Source: Kitasatospora phosalacinea
GTDB lineage: Bacteria > Actinomycetota > Actinomycetes > Streptomycetales > Streptomycetaceae
Direction: 5' to 3'
Assembly (NCBI RefSeq): GCF_000717185.1
Contig: NZ_JNYE01000108.1
Coordinates: 1-26,198 of the forward strand
DNA length: 26,198 nt
Under the pieces are notes generated by a model, which was not told where the DNA came from, did not search any database, and saw only the letters and a list, made by a program, of their open reading frames with translations. Both the position numbers and the translations under genes were made by a program. Shown piece after piece: positions 15,980 through 23,457 of the stretch; the first letter of the stretch is position 1, and every line of letters starts with the position of its first letter.

Positions 15980-17338
15980 ATGAGCACTCCCACCGCTGAC
16001 TCGGTCGCCGGGCAGGCCGTCAAGGCCGCCGACCGCGCGCACGTCTTCCACTCGTGGTCCGCCCAGGCGCTGATCGACCCCCTCGCGGTGGCCGGTGCCG
16101 AGGGCTCCTACTTCTGGGACTACGACGGCAACCGCTACCTGGACTTCTCCTCGCAGCTGGTGAACACCAACATCGGCCACCAGCACCCGAAGGTGGTCGC
16201 GGCGATCCAGGCGAAGGCCGCGCAGCTGTGCACCATCGCCCCGGGCTTCGCCGAGGAGTCGCGCAGCGAGGCCGCCCGGCTGATCGCCGGGCGCACCCCC
16301 GGCGACCTGGACAAGATCTTCTTCACCAACGGCGGCGCCGAGGCGAACGAGAACGCGATCCGGATGGCCCGGCTGCACACCGGCCGGCACAAGGTGCTCT
16401 CCACCTACCGCTCGTACCACGGCGCCACCGCCAACGCGATCGCCCTGACCGGCGACCCGCGCCGCTGGGCGAACGAGGCGGGCGTGTCGGGCGTCGTGCA
16501 CTTCTGGGGCCCGTACCCGTACCGCTCGAACTTCCACGCCGAGAACGAGGCCCAGGAGTGCGAGCGCGCGCTCGCGCACCTGGAGCAGACCGTCGCGTTC
16601 GAGGGTCCGGGCACCGTCGCGGCGATCATCCTGGAGACCGTGGTCGGCACCGCGGGCGTCCTGGTGCCGCCGGCCGGGTACCTGGCGGGCGTGCGGGAGA
16701 TCTGCGACCGGTACGGGATCGTGTTCATCCTGGACGAGGTGATGGCCGGGTTCGGCCGCACCGGCGCGTGGTTCGCCGCCGACCACTGGGGGATCACCCC
16801 GGACCTGCTGACCTTCGCCAAGGGCGTCAACTCCGGCTACCTGCCGCTGGGCGGCGTGGCGATCTCCGGGGCGATCGCGGAGACCTTCGCGCAGAAGGCG
16901 TTCCCGGGTGGCCTGACCTACTCGGGCCACCCGCTGGCCTGCGCCTCCGCGGTGGCGACGATCAACGCGATGGCCGAGGAGGGCATCGTGGAGAACGCGA
17001 AGCTGATCGGCGAGACCGTGCTCGGCCCCGGCCTGCGCGAGCTGGCGGAGCGCCACCCCTCGGTCGGCGAGGTGCGCGGCCTGGGCGTGTTCTGGGCGCT
17101 GGACCTGGTGAAGGACCGGGAGACCCGCGAGCCGCTGGTGCCGTACAACGCGGCCGGTGCCGACAACGCGCCGATGGCGCAGCTCGCGGCGGCCTGCAAG
17201 CAGCGCGGCCTGTGGCCGTTCACCAACATGAACCGCTTCCACGTGGTGCCGCCGTGCACCATCACCGCGGAGGAGGCCAAGACCGGCCTCGCGGTGCTGG
17301 ACGAGGTGCTCACCCTCACCGACGCGCACACCGTCTGA
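15980..17338 (+). CDS. Class III PLP-dependent aminotransferase (taurine/beta-alanine:pyruvate type)
   Basis: 452 aa, fold-type I transaminase. FFTNGGAEANENAIRMARL holds the phosphate-binding GGAEANE (118-124), Asp252 lies in ILDEVMAGFGRTGAWF, and Lys281 is the Schiff-base residue in TFAKGVNSGYLPLGG. The active-site entrance segment FHSWSAQALIDPLAVAGAEG resembles taurine- and beta-alanine-pyruvate aminotransferases more than GabT. The start at ATG 15980 fits the conserved N-terminus and the leaderless promoter; an upstream ATG at 15938 adds 14 residues without support. It follows an aldehyde dehydrogenase and is closed by a strong terminator. If the substrate is beta-alanine, the product malonate semialdehyde would feed MmsA at the right end. 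That link is inference. Confidence 0.88.
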   Translation: MSTPTADSVAGQAVKAADRAHVFHSWSAQALIDPLAVAGAEGSYFWDYDGNRYLDFSSQLVNTNIGHQHPKVVAAIQAKAAQLCTIAPGFAEESRSEAARLIAGRTPGDLDKIFFTNGGAEANENAIRMARLHTGRHKVLSTYRSYHGATANAIALTGDPRRWANEAGVSGVVHFWGPYPYRSNFHAENEAQECERALAHLEQTVAFEGPGTVAAIILETVVGTAGVLVPPAGYLAGVREICDRYGIVFILDEVMAGFGRTGAWFAADHWGITPDLLTFAKGVNSGYLPLGGVAISGAIAETFAQKAFPGGLTYSGHPLACASAVATINAMAEEGIVENAKLIGETVLGPGLRELAERHPSVGEVRGLGVFWALDLVKDRETREPLVPYNAAGADNAPMAQLAAACKQRGLWPFTNMNRFHVVPPCTITAEEAKTGLAVLDEVLTLTDAHTV

Positions 17339-17357
17339 CGATCGTTCACGGTTCCTC

Positions 17358-17392
17358 CACGGGGCCCCGGCGGATCCGCCCGGGGCCCCGTG
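17358..17392 (+). terminator. Strong terminator after the second aminotransferase
   Basis: CACGGGGCCCCGG (17358-17370) pairs perfectly with CCGGGGCCCCGTG (17380-17392) around nine bases, followed by ATGCCTTTG. It separates the metabolic genes from the next cassette. Confidence 0.88.
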
Positions 17393-17453
17393 ATGCCTTT
17401 GCCAACCCCGTCAGTACGATGATCGGCCTGACTGGGAGAGCAAAGGAACAACC

Positions 17454-17768
17454 ATGGGGGACACGGGGTTTCGGGTCGAGCCCGAAGCGCTCACGGCGTA
17501 CGCCGCCGTGCTCGACGCCCAGGCCGAACGGATCGGGCAGATCCGCTCCGCCCTGGCGGGCGTCCGGCTCTCGTCCGAGGACTTCGGCAAACTGCCGGGC
17601 TCGGGCGAGCTGCACGACTCCTACCAGGAGCACGCCGACGCCGAGCAGGAGAACTTCGCCGACCTGATCGAGCTGCTCGACGCGACCGGCGAGGGACTGC
17701 GGGCCACCGTCGACAACTACGAGACCAACGAGCAGGACACCGCCGAGGTGTACGGGGGCGGCCGATGA
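17454..17768 (+). CDS. EspC/WXG100-like small helical protein (type VII secretion-associated family)
   Basis: 104 aa, acidic and almost wholly helical, without signal peptide or Cys. The N-terminus GFRVEPEALTAYAAVLDAQA followed by ERIGQIRSALAGVRL resembles the EspC-like family of ESX-associated proteins (FxVxPxxLxxxAxxLD pattern). The middle has EDFGKLPGSGELHDSYQEHA, but there is no WxG turn. Length is as in the WXG100/EspC families. The ATG at 17454 has AAAGGA about eight bases upstream; TACGAT at 17415-17420 is a possible -10. Its stop overlaps the next ATG (ATGA), so it is the first gene of a coupled three-gene unit. It may be a partner that binds the downstream WXG protein for secretion, or a structural subunit. 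Family moderately sure, function unknown. Confidence 0.7.
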   Translation: MGDTGFRVEPEALTAYAAVLDAQAERIGQIRSALAGVRLSSEDFGKLPGSGELHDSYQEHADAEQENFADLIELLDATGEGLRATVDNYETNEQDTAEVYGGGR

Positions 17769-18784
17769 GCACCCTGGCCCCCGGCTCGTTCGGCGACGCC
17801 GTCGACGCGTACCGGTGGACCCGCGACCGGGTCACCGAGCAGCTGCCGCCGCTGCCCAGCTTCGAGAACCCCGTCAGCGAGGGGCTCGACGCCGGACTCG
17901 ACTCCGTCGTCAAGGCGGCGCTCGACGCCACCGGGCTGATGGACGTGCTGGAGAAGGTCACCGGCGACCTGCAGGCACTGACCGCCGCCGCGCACGAGTG
18001 GCAGGCCCAGGCGAAGGCCATGCAGGAGGTCGCCGGGGAACTGCGCTCGGCCGGCGCCCGGGTCGACGCCGCCTGGGAGGGCGCGGCCTCGGCGGCGTTC
18101 GGCGCCCACATGACCACCGTCGTCGAGGCGGTCGACGCCACCGCCGCGGACATGGCGCAGGTCGCGCAGATCATCAGCCAGGCCGCCGCCGAGTGCCAGC
18201 TCGCCGAACAGCTGATCATCGAGATCATCCGCGAGGCCATCGAGACCCTGATCATCACGCTGGCCGCCGGCCTCGTGGTCGACATCCTCACCCTGGGCCT
18301 CGCCACCGCCGCCGAGGCGCTCATCGTCGAGGGCGAGATCGCCATCTACATCGCCCGGGTGGGGATGGTCTCGCGCAAGCTGGAGGTGGCCCTCAAGGAA
18401 CTGCACGAGGCGATCAAGGCGATGAAGGCGGCCCGCACCCTCGGGTCGGTCAAGAAGGCCCGCGCGGCCGCGAAGGCCGTCCGCAAGCTCGGCGGCCGCG
18501 GCAACAGGCTGGGGACCGGCTGGAAGCTGATCCGCAACCCCACGACGGAGAACCTCGGCGAGTTCGCCACCGCGCAGGTCCTCGGGCAGGGGTTCGGCGC
18601 GGTCAAGGGCGCCGTCAAGGGCGGCCTCGGCGCCGTCACCGGCGCCGGGGACCTCACCGGCGTGCTCACCGACAACCTGCTCACCGACAAGGGCCTGGAC
18701 ACCGTCGCCGGCGCGCTCGACGGCCCGCCCGGGGACGAGCCGTACCGGGTGCCGCGCAGCCGGGTCCAGGAGGCCTTCGGATGA
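17765..18784 (+). CDS. WXG100-domain protein with hydrophobic segment, putative type VII substrate
   Basis: 339 aa. Residues about 45-150 are long helices with a WxG turn at Trp104-Glu-Gly106 (DAAWEGAASAAFGAHMTTVV), the hallmark of WXG100 and related type VII substrates. A strongly hydrophobic stretch at about 161-189 (LIITLAAGLVVDILTLGLAT) could be a membrane segment or hairpin. A Lys/Arg/Ala-rich helical part follows (KKARAAAKAVRKLGGRGNR). The last ~70 residues are Gly-rich (FGAVKGAVKGGLGAVTGAG) and end in a charged tail. I see no known toxin or enzyme motif. The start ATG overlaps the EspC-like stop and the stop overlaps the next ATG, both as ATGA. The architecture recalls actinobacterial WXG-fused effectors, but the C-terminus is unassigned. 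Confidence 0.7.
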   Translation: MSTLAPGSFGDAVDAYRWTRDRVTEQLPPLPSFENPVSEGLDAGLDSVVKAALDATGLMDVLEKVTGDLQALTAAAHEWQAQAKAMQEVAGELRSAGARVDAAWEGAASAAFGAHMTTVVEAVDATAADMAQVAQIISQAAAECQLAEQLIIEIIREAIETLIITLAAGLVVDILTLGLATAAEALIVEGEIAIYIARVGMVSRKLEVALKELHEAIKAMKAARTLGSVKKARAAAKAVRKLGGRGNRLGTGWKLIRNPTTENLGEFATAQVLGQGFGAVKGAVKGGLGAVTGAGDLTGVLTDNLLTDKGLDTVAGALDGPPGDEPYRVPRSRVQEAFG

Positions 18785-19428
18785 GCCACCCCGCCCACCC
18801 CCCGTACGGCGCCCCGCCGATGCCCGGCGCCCAGCACCTGCCCGAGGTCGCGCACCTGGTGGCGCCCGGCGAGCAGCTGCGCGGCATCGTCGACACCGAC
18901 CTGTGCGACCTGGTCCGCAGACCGCCCCGGCGCTACCGCAAGGACCCCTCGGGCCGGGCCGCCGAGACCGCGTTCGGCTGCCTGTTCGTGTTCGTCAACC
19001 TCGCCGAGTACCTCGCCGACCTGGTCGAGGACTGCACCTGGGGCCTGGTCCGCTCGCTGCGCCGGCTCTTCCGCGGCCGCGGCCTGACCCGCGGCTGGCA
19101 GAGCCAGGCCGGACGGTTCGTCATCGCGGTCCGCTCCGCCGAGCGCGACCACGACAACGACGACGTCCTGCTGCTCTTCACCGACCGGCGGATCCTGCTG
19201 GTCGGCAACGGCGACAACACCCCCGGCCCCACCTCCCGCCGCACCTTCGACCACGACCGGGCCAAGCACGTCCTCGGCGAACTGCCCTACGCGCACCTGG
19301 CCCGGGTCCAGCCCCGGCACACCTGGGTCTCGCTCCGCGCCGACCTGCACTTCGCGGACGGCTCGCGGGCCGCGCTGGACATCGGCGAGAACGACCTCGC
19401 CGCGCTGGTCGCCCTCGGCCCGCGCTGA
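18781..19428 (+). CDS. Uncharacterised protein with a PH-like C-terminal domain
   Basis: 215 aa, third gene of the coupled cassette (ATGA overlap at 18781). The N-terminus is Pro-rich (SHPAHPPYGAPPMPGAQHLP). A hydrophobic, possibly amphipathic helix lies at about 62-85 (AETAFGCLFVFVNLAEYLAD), then a basic patch (RSLRRLFRGRGLTRG). The C-terminal ~90 residues, with VLLLFTDRRILLVGNG, LGELPYAHLARVQPRH and LHFADGSRAALDIGEND, have the strand pattern of bacterial PH-like domains (LTDRRLLVV signature). It might sit on the membrane as an accessory factor for the WXG protein, for example as chaperone, adaptor or immunity protein. These roles are guesses. It converges with the pucR-type gene across a shared hairpin. 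Confidence 0.6.
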   Translation: MSHPAHPPYGAPPMPGAQHLPEVAHLVAPGEQLRGIVDTDLCDLVRRPPRRYRKDPSGRAAETAFGCLFVFVNLAEYLADLVEDCTWGLVRSLRRLFRGRGLTRGWQSQAGRFVIAVRSAERDHDNDDVLLLFTDRRILLVGNGDNTPGPTSRRTFDHDRAKHVLGELPYAHLARVQPRHTWVSLRADLHFADGSRAALDIGENDLAALVALGPR

Positions 19429-19431
19429 CCC

Positions 19432-19471
19432 CGCGGTGCGCCGCCGGCCGGGAGGTCAGCGGCGCACCGCG
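19432..19471. terminator. Terminator hairpin shared by the WXG cassette and the pucR-type gene
   Basis: CGCGGTGCGCCGC (19432-19444) pairs perfectly with GCGGCGCACCGCG (19459-19471). The right arm is the last coding codons of the convergent regulator (stop at 19456-19458), so the regulator's 3' end doubles as half of the terminator. Confidence 0.8.
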
Positions 19472-21102
19472 TCCAGCGCCAGCAGCGCCACGTGCAGCGA
19501 CAGGCAGGACTCCACCTGGTCCAGGTCCACGCCCAGGACCCGCTCCACCTTGTGCAGCCGGTCGTAGAAGGACGGGCGCGACAGGTGCGCGGCGTCGGCC
19601 GCCGCCGACTTGTTGCGGCCCTGCTCCAGGTAGATCCGCAGCATCTGCACCAACTGCCCGCCGTGCTCCGCGTCGTACGCCAGCAACGGCCCCAACTCCC
19701 GCTCCACGTACGTCTGCAGGCGCTCGTCGTCGCGCAGCAGGTGCAGCAGGCCGCGCAGCCGGACGTCCGGCAGGCGGTAGTACGCGGCCCGGCCGCCCGG
19801 CGCGTCGTGCAGCGCCGCGTCCGCGACCTGGGTGGCCTCCAGCAGGGTGCGCCGGGCGTCCCGGACCGAACCCACCGAGGAACCCACCGCTATCACCGGC
19901 CCGTCCGCCGAACCGTCCCGGTCCGCCTCGGCGGACAGCCGGCGCAGCGCCGCCGCGAAGGACTCCAGCGCGGCGTGCTCGTCCTGCTGCGAACCGAGCG
20001 CCACCAGCAGGCCCACCCCCTCGTCGTCCAGCGCGCCCACCAGCGCCGACAGCCGCGCGCCCCGGATCGCGGTCGCCGCCAGCTCGGTGAAGTCCCGCAG
20101 CCGGGCCTGCGCCTCCAGCGCCGCGGGCAGCGGACCCTGCCGACGCCGCAGCACCACCCCCACCAGGCGGCGGCCCTCCAGCGGCACGCCCAGCGCCTGC
20201 GCGCGCAGCGCCACCTCGGAGACCGTCAGCGCGTGCGTCAGGATGCCCGACAGCAGGGTGCGGTGGGTCTGCCGCTCCAACGACTCCCGGTCGCGCACCA
20301 CCAGCCGGTTCAGCGCCAGCGTCGCCGCGCCGCGCTCCAGCAGCATCGCGTGCGGGTGCGGCACGTCCGGCGGCAGCGGCACCGGCTCGTCCACCAGCAC
20401 CAGCCGCCCCCAGTCCTGGCCGCGCGCGCCCACCGTGGTCACCAGCCAGCCCGAGCGCGGGTCGTGACCGGTGCGGCCCGGCGGGTGGACGCCGCGCGAC
20501 CGGTGCTCCCAGTTCTCCAGCAGCTCCTGCTCGCCGCGGCCCGCCGTGTCGTGCGCCAGCACCTGGTGCGCCAGGTTCTCCAGCACCACCGGCGCACCCG
20601 CCATCCGGGCCACCTGCCGCACCACCTCGGCGGGCTCCGCGCCCTCCGTCGCCAGCTCGTTGAACACCTGGTGCACCGCCTCGGACACCCGCAACTGCTC
20701 CAGCTGCGCGTTCACCACCAGCGCGTGCACCGCCTCGGTCACCGCGACGAACTTCAGCTCCCGGCGCAGCACCACCAGCGGCAGGCCGTGCCGCTCCGCC
20801 GCCGCCACCAGCGCCCGCGGCAGCGAGTCGAAGTACCGGCGGCCGAACTCGATCACCAGCCCCGCCACCCCGACCTCGGCCAGCTCCCGCACGTACCGGG
20901 CCAGCCCGTCCCGGTCCTCCGGCAGCGCGATGCCCGTCGACAGCACCAGCTCGCCGCCGCGCAGCACCCCCGCCACGTCCGGCAGCTCGCTCACGTGCAC
21001 CCAGCGCACCGGGCGCTCCAGCGCCCCGGCCCCCGCCACCACCTGGGGCAGGCCGCGCCGCATCACGTCGAGGTCGAGCACGCGGGCGACGGTGGGGAGC
21101 AT
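19456..21102 (-). CDS. PucR family transcriptional regulator
   Basis: 548 aa, with the PucR layout. The N-terminal PucR-like ligand domain covers about 1-125 (LPTVARVLDLDVMRRGLPQV, RWVHVSELPDVAGVLRGGEL, STGIALP). A CdaR-like degenerate GGDEF-type middle is at about 290-430 (RLVGVVLRRRQ, IAVGSSVGSVRDARRTLLEA). The C-terminal helix-turn-helix of PucR type is MLRIYLEQGRNKSAAADAAH then LSRPSFYDRLHKVERVLGVD. The ATG at 21102 has CGGAGG nine bases upstream; longer readings overlap the divergent gene. In S. coelicolor a PucR-like regulator of polyamine genes (EpuRI) sits beside a similar dehydrogenase, as I recall, so the divergent dehydrogenase is the likely target. The inducer is unknown. Confidence 0.9.
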   Translation of the reverse strand: MLPTVARVLDLDVMRRGLPQVVAGAGALERPVRWVHVSELPDVAGVLRGGELVLSTGIALPEDRDGLARYVRELAEVGVAGLVIEFGRRYFDSLPRALVAAAERHGLPLVVLRRELKFVAVTEAVHALVVNAQLEQLRVSEAVHQVFNELATEGAEPAEVVRQVARMAGAPVVLENLAHQVLAHDTAGRGEQELLENWEHRSRGVHPPGRTGHDPRSGWLVTTVGARGQDWGRLVLVDEPVPLPPDVPHPHAMLLERGAATLALNRLVVRDRESLERQTHRTLLSGILTHALTVSEVALRAQALGVPLEGRRLVGVVLRRRQGPLPAALEAQARLRDFTELAATAIRGARLSALVGALDDEGVGLLVALGSQQDEHAALESFAAALRRLSAEADRDGSADGPVIAVGSSVGSVRDARRTLLEATQVADAALHDAPGGRAAYYRLPDVRLRGLLHLLRDDERLQTYVERELGPLLAYDAEHGGQLVQMLRIYLEQGRNKSAAADAAHLSRPSFYDRLHKVERVLGVDLDQVESCLSLHVALLALDAVRR

Positions 21103-21177
21103 CGCGGGTACCTCCGGGGGTTCGCAGGGTGTCAGGACAATCATGCTCGACGGCGACGCCCTGTCGCCCGGACGCAG

Positions 21178-21194
21178 CCTTGCAGCGTGTAAGG
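21178..21194. promoter_or_regulatory. Imperfect palindrome CCTTGCA-GCG-TGTAAGG in the pucR-dehydrogenase spacer
   Basis: Seven-base arms with one mismatch, centred in the 184-bp divergent region, with a further GGCCC-N7-GGGCC inverted repeat immediately to the right. A candidate operator for the PucR-type protein; no binding data. Confidence 0.4.
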
Positions 21195-21286
21195 CCCTTC
21201 GACCGGGCCGTTGCTGAGTGACGCTTGCCCCGGGCACCCGAACCGAGGCATCGTCGGCCGGGACGCGTAGGCAATGGAGGCAGCTC

Positions 21287-22801
21287 ATGGACCTGACCAG
21301 CTTCAACGAGGGCGCGCAGCACATCGCGGGCCGCCCGGCCCGGAGCCCCGGCGGCGAACCCTTCGCCGTGGTCAACCCCGCGAACGGCGCCACCGTCCAG
21401 CAGGTCGAGCTCGCCACCACCGCCGACGTCGACGCCGCCGTCGCGGCCGCCCGCGCCGCCCTCCCCGAGTGGTCCGGCGCCACCCCCGGCACCCGCTCCG
21501 ACGCGCTGAACCGCCTCGCCGGGATCCTCGCCGAGCACGCCGGGGACTTCGCCCGGGTCGAGACCGCGCAGACCGGCAAGCCGATCAAGCTCTCCACCGA
21601 GTTCGACGTCCCCGGCACCGTCGACAACACCGCCTTCTTCGCCGGGGCCGCCCGCAACCTGGAGGGCAAGGCCGCCGGGGAGTACAGCGGCGACCACACC
21701 TCGTACGTGCGCCGCGAGGCCGTCGGCGTGGTCGGCAGCATCGCGCCCTGGAACTACCCGCTGCAGATGGCCGCCTGGAAGATCCTCCCGGCGATCGCCG
21801 CGGGCAACACCATCGTCCTCAAGCCCGCCGAGATCACCCCGCTGACCTCGCTGATGTTCGCCCGCGCCTGCACCGCCGCGGGCATCCCCGACGGCGTCGT
21901 CAACGTCGTCACCGGCGCCGGACGCACCGCGGGCGAGCACCTGATCGGCCACCCCGACGTCGCCATGGTGTCCTTCACCGGCTCCACCGCCGTCGGCAGG
22001 CGCGTCGCCGAGATCGCCACCGCCACCGTCAAGCGCACCCACCTCGAACTCGGCGGCAAGGCCCCCTTCGTGGTCTTCGACGACGCCGACCTCGACGCCG
22101 CCGTGCACGGCGCCGTCGCCGCCTCCCTGATCAACAGCGGCCAGGACTGCACCGCCGCCACCCGCGCCTACGTCCAGCGCCCGCTGTACGACGCCTTCGT
22201 GGCCGGCGTCGCCGAACTGTACGAGGGCATCCGGCTCGGCGACCCGCTCGACCCGCGGACCGACATGGGCCCGCTGGTCTCCTTCACCCACCGCGACCGC
22301 GTCGCCGGCTTCGTCGAACGCGCCCGCTCCTACGCCACCGTCGTCACCGGCGGCCCCGCCACCGGCAAGGGCCACGACGGCACCGACCTCTCCCTCGGCG
22401 CCTACCACCGCCCCACCCTGATCACCGGCGCCGCCCAGGACAGCGAGGTCGTCCAGGGCGAGATCTTCGGCCCCGTGCTCGTCGTGCTGCCCTTCGACAG
22501 CGACGAGGAGGGCCTGCGGCTGGCCAACGACACCCCCTACGGCCTCGCCGCCTCCGCCTGGACCCGCGACGTCCACCGCTCGCTGCGCGCGACCCGCGAG
22601 ATCGCGGCCGGCTGCGTCTGGGTGAACGACCACATCCCGATCATCAGCGAGATGCCGCACGGCGGGTACAAGGCCTCCGGCTACGGCAAGGACATGTCGC
22701 AGTACTCGCTCGACGAGTACACCCAGGTCAAGCACGTCATGTTCGACACCACCGCGGTCGCCCGCAAGGACTGGCACCGGACGATCTTCGGCGACCGCTG
22801 A
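21287..22801 (+). CDS. NAD-dependent aldehyde dehydrogenase, gamma-aminobutyraldehyde type (second copy)
   Basis: 504 aa, the same class as the 14398-15843 enzyme. Catalytic Asn156 is in IAPWNYPLQMAAWKILPAIA, general base Glu254 in THLELGGKAPFVVFDDADLD, and nucleophile Cys288 in NSGQDCTAATRAY. The substrate- and tetramer-contact region HIPIISEMPHGGYKASGYGK matches the paralogue (HIPLVAEMPHGGFKKSGYGK). The C-terminus is longer, with a tail (FDTTAVARKDWHRTIFGDR). ATG 21287 has TGGAGG six bases upstream; a frame running to 21218 has no support. Divergence from the pucR-type gene suggests that regulator controls it. The likely reaction is 4-aminobutanal to GABA, or the matching step for other aminoaldehydes. 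Having two copies in one locus suggests different substrates or regulation. Confidence 0.9.
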   Translation: MDLTSFNEGAQHIAGRPARSPGGEPFAVVNPANGATVQQVELATTADVDAAVAAARAALPEWSGATPGTRSDALNRLAGILAEHAGDFARVETAQTGKPIKLSTEFDVPGTVDNTAFFAGAARNLEGKAAGEYSGDHTSYVRREAVGVVGSIAPWNYPLQMAAWKILPAIAAGNTIVLKPAEITPLTSLMFARACTAAGIPDGVVNVVTGAGRTAGEHLIGHPDVAMVSFTGSTAVGRRVAEIATATVKRTHLELGGKAPFVVFDDADLDAAVHGAVAASLINSGQDCTAATRAYVQRPLYDAFVAGVAELYEGIRLGDPLDPRTDMGPLVSFTHRDRVAGFVERARSYATVVTGGPATGKGHDGTDLSLGAYHRPTLITGAAQDSEVVQGEIFGPVLVVLPFDSDEEGLRLANDTPYGLAASAWTRDVHRSLRATREIAAGCVWVNDHIPIISEMPHGGYKASGYGKDMSQYSLDEYTQVKHVMFDTTAVARKDWHRTIFGDR

Positions 22802-22951
22802 CCGGGAGCCGCGTTCCGGCAGCGCTCCGGTCGTGCCGCGGTCGCACCGCGATCCGTGTAAGAGAACCCCGGTACCCCGCTCTCCCGGGTGACGGCAGCA
22901 GGCACCCGCCCGCCGCCCGTTGCCCCGCCCGGGAGAGACGAGGAACCGCAC

Positions 22952-23401
22952 GTGAGCACCACCCGCCACCCCAGCGCCCTGCACTGGCTGGCCGCCGCCG
23001 CCCCCGATCCCGACGCCTGCCTCCGCACCTGGGAACGCACCCGCCTCGGCCTCGCCCTGCTCCCCGCCGGACACCGCTGGGACGTCCTGCACGCCCCCGG
23101 CCCGCTCGGCCGCCCCGCCGCCGCGCTGCTCGACCGGCCCGGCGGCGGACCCGTCCTGGAGGACCCCGCCGGCGACACCGTCGGCTTCCTCGTCCCGGTC
23201 GGCACCGCCGAACGCTGGACCGGCACCGGCATCCGCGGCTCCGGCCACGGCACCTGGATCGCCGTCCCGCACCCCACCCGCCCCACCGCCCGCGGCCCGC
23301 ACTGGCTCGTCCCCCCGCACCCCGACGGACGGCTCGTCGACCCCCGCGCCCTCGAACTCGCCCTCCACGACGCCGCCGCGCACCTGCACCGACCGCGCTA
23401 G
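22952..23401 (+). CDS. Uncharacterised actinobacterial protein
   Basis: 149 aa, soluble, no signal peptide or membrane segment. It starts SALHWLAAAAPDPDACLRTW, then LGLALLPAGHRWDVLHAPGP, VGFLVPVGTAERWTG and GTWIAVPHPTRPTARGPHWL. The pattern LPxGxRWDVLxxP...FLVPxGTAxxW recalls the N-terminal part of streptomycete proteins annotated as bifunctional DNA primase/polymerase-like, but I cannot see the catalytic acidic residues of that fold, so I leave function open. The GTG at 22952 follows GACGAGGAACCGCAC. It lies between a dehydrogenase and another unknown gene, all rightward; the 150-bp gap before it shows no clear terminator, so it may belong to the dehydrogenase transcript. Confidence 0.7.
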   Translation: MSTTRHPSALHWLAAAAPDPDACLRTWERTRLGLALLPAGHRWDVLHAPGPLGRPAAALLDRPGGGPVLEDPAGDTVGFLVPVGTAERWTGTGIRGSGHGTWIAVPHPTRPTARGPHWLVPPHPDGRLVDPRALELALHDAAAHLHRPR

Positions 23402-23429
23402 ACCGACCGCACTGGACCGACCGCACTGG
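23402..23429 (+). repeat. Two perfect 14-bp direct repeats
   Basis: GACCGACCGCACTG occurs twice, head to tail, directly after the stop of the preceding gene and 30 bp before the next start. No function is evident. Confidence 0.7.
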
Positions 23430-23457
23430 ACGGCGACGGACGGGACAGACTGTTCCC

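Noticed and set aside
21274..23457. A long forward frame continuous with the gene at 23458
   Set aside because: This part is the wrong frame of the dehydrogenase gene (Arg/Pro-rich); only the part from ATG 23458 looks like protein-coding sequence.
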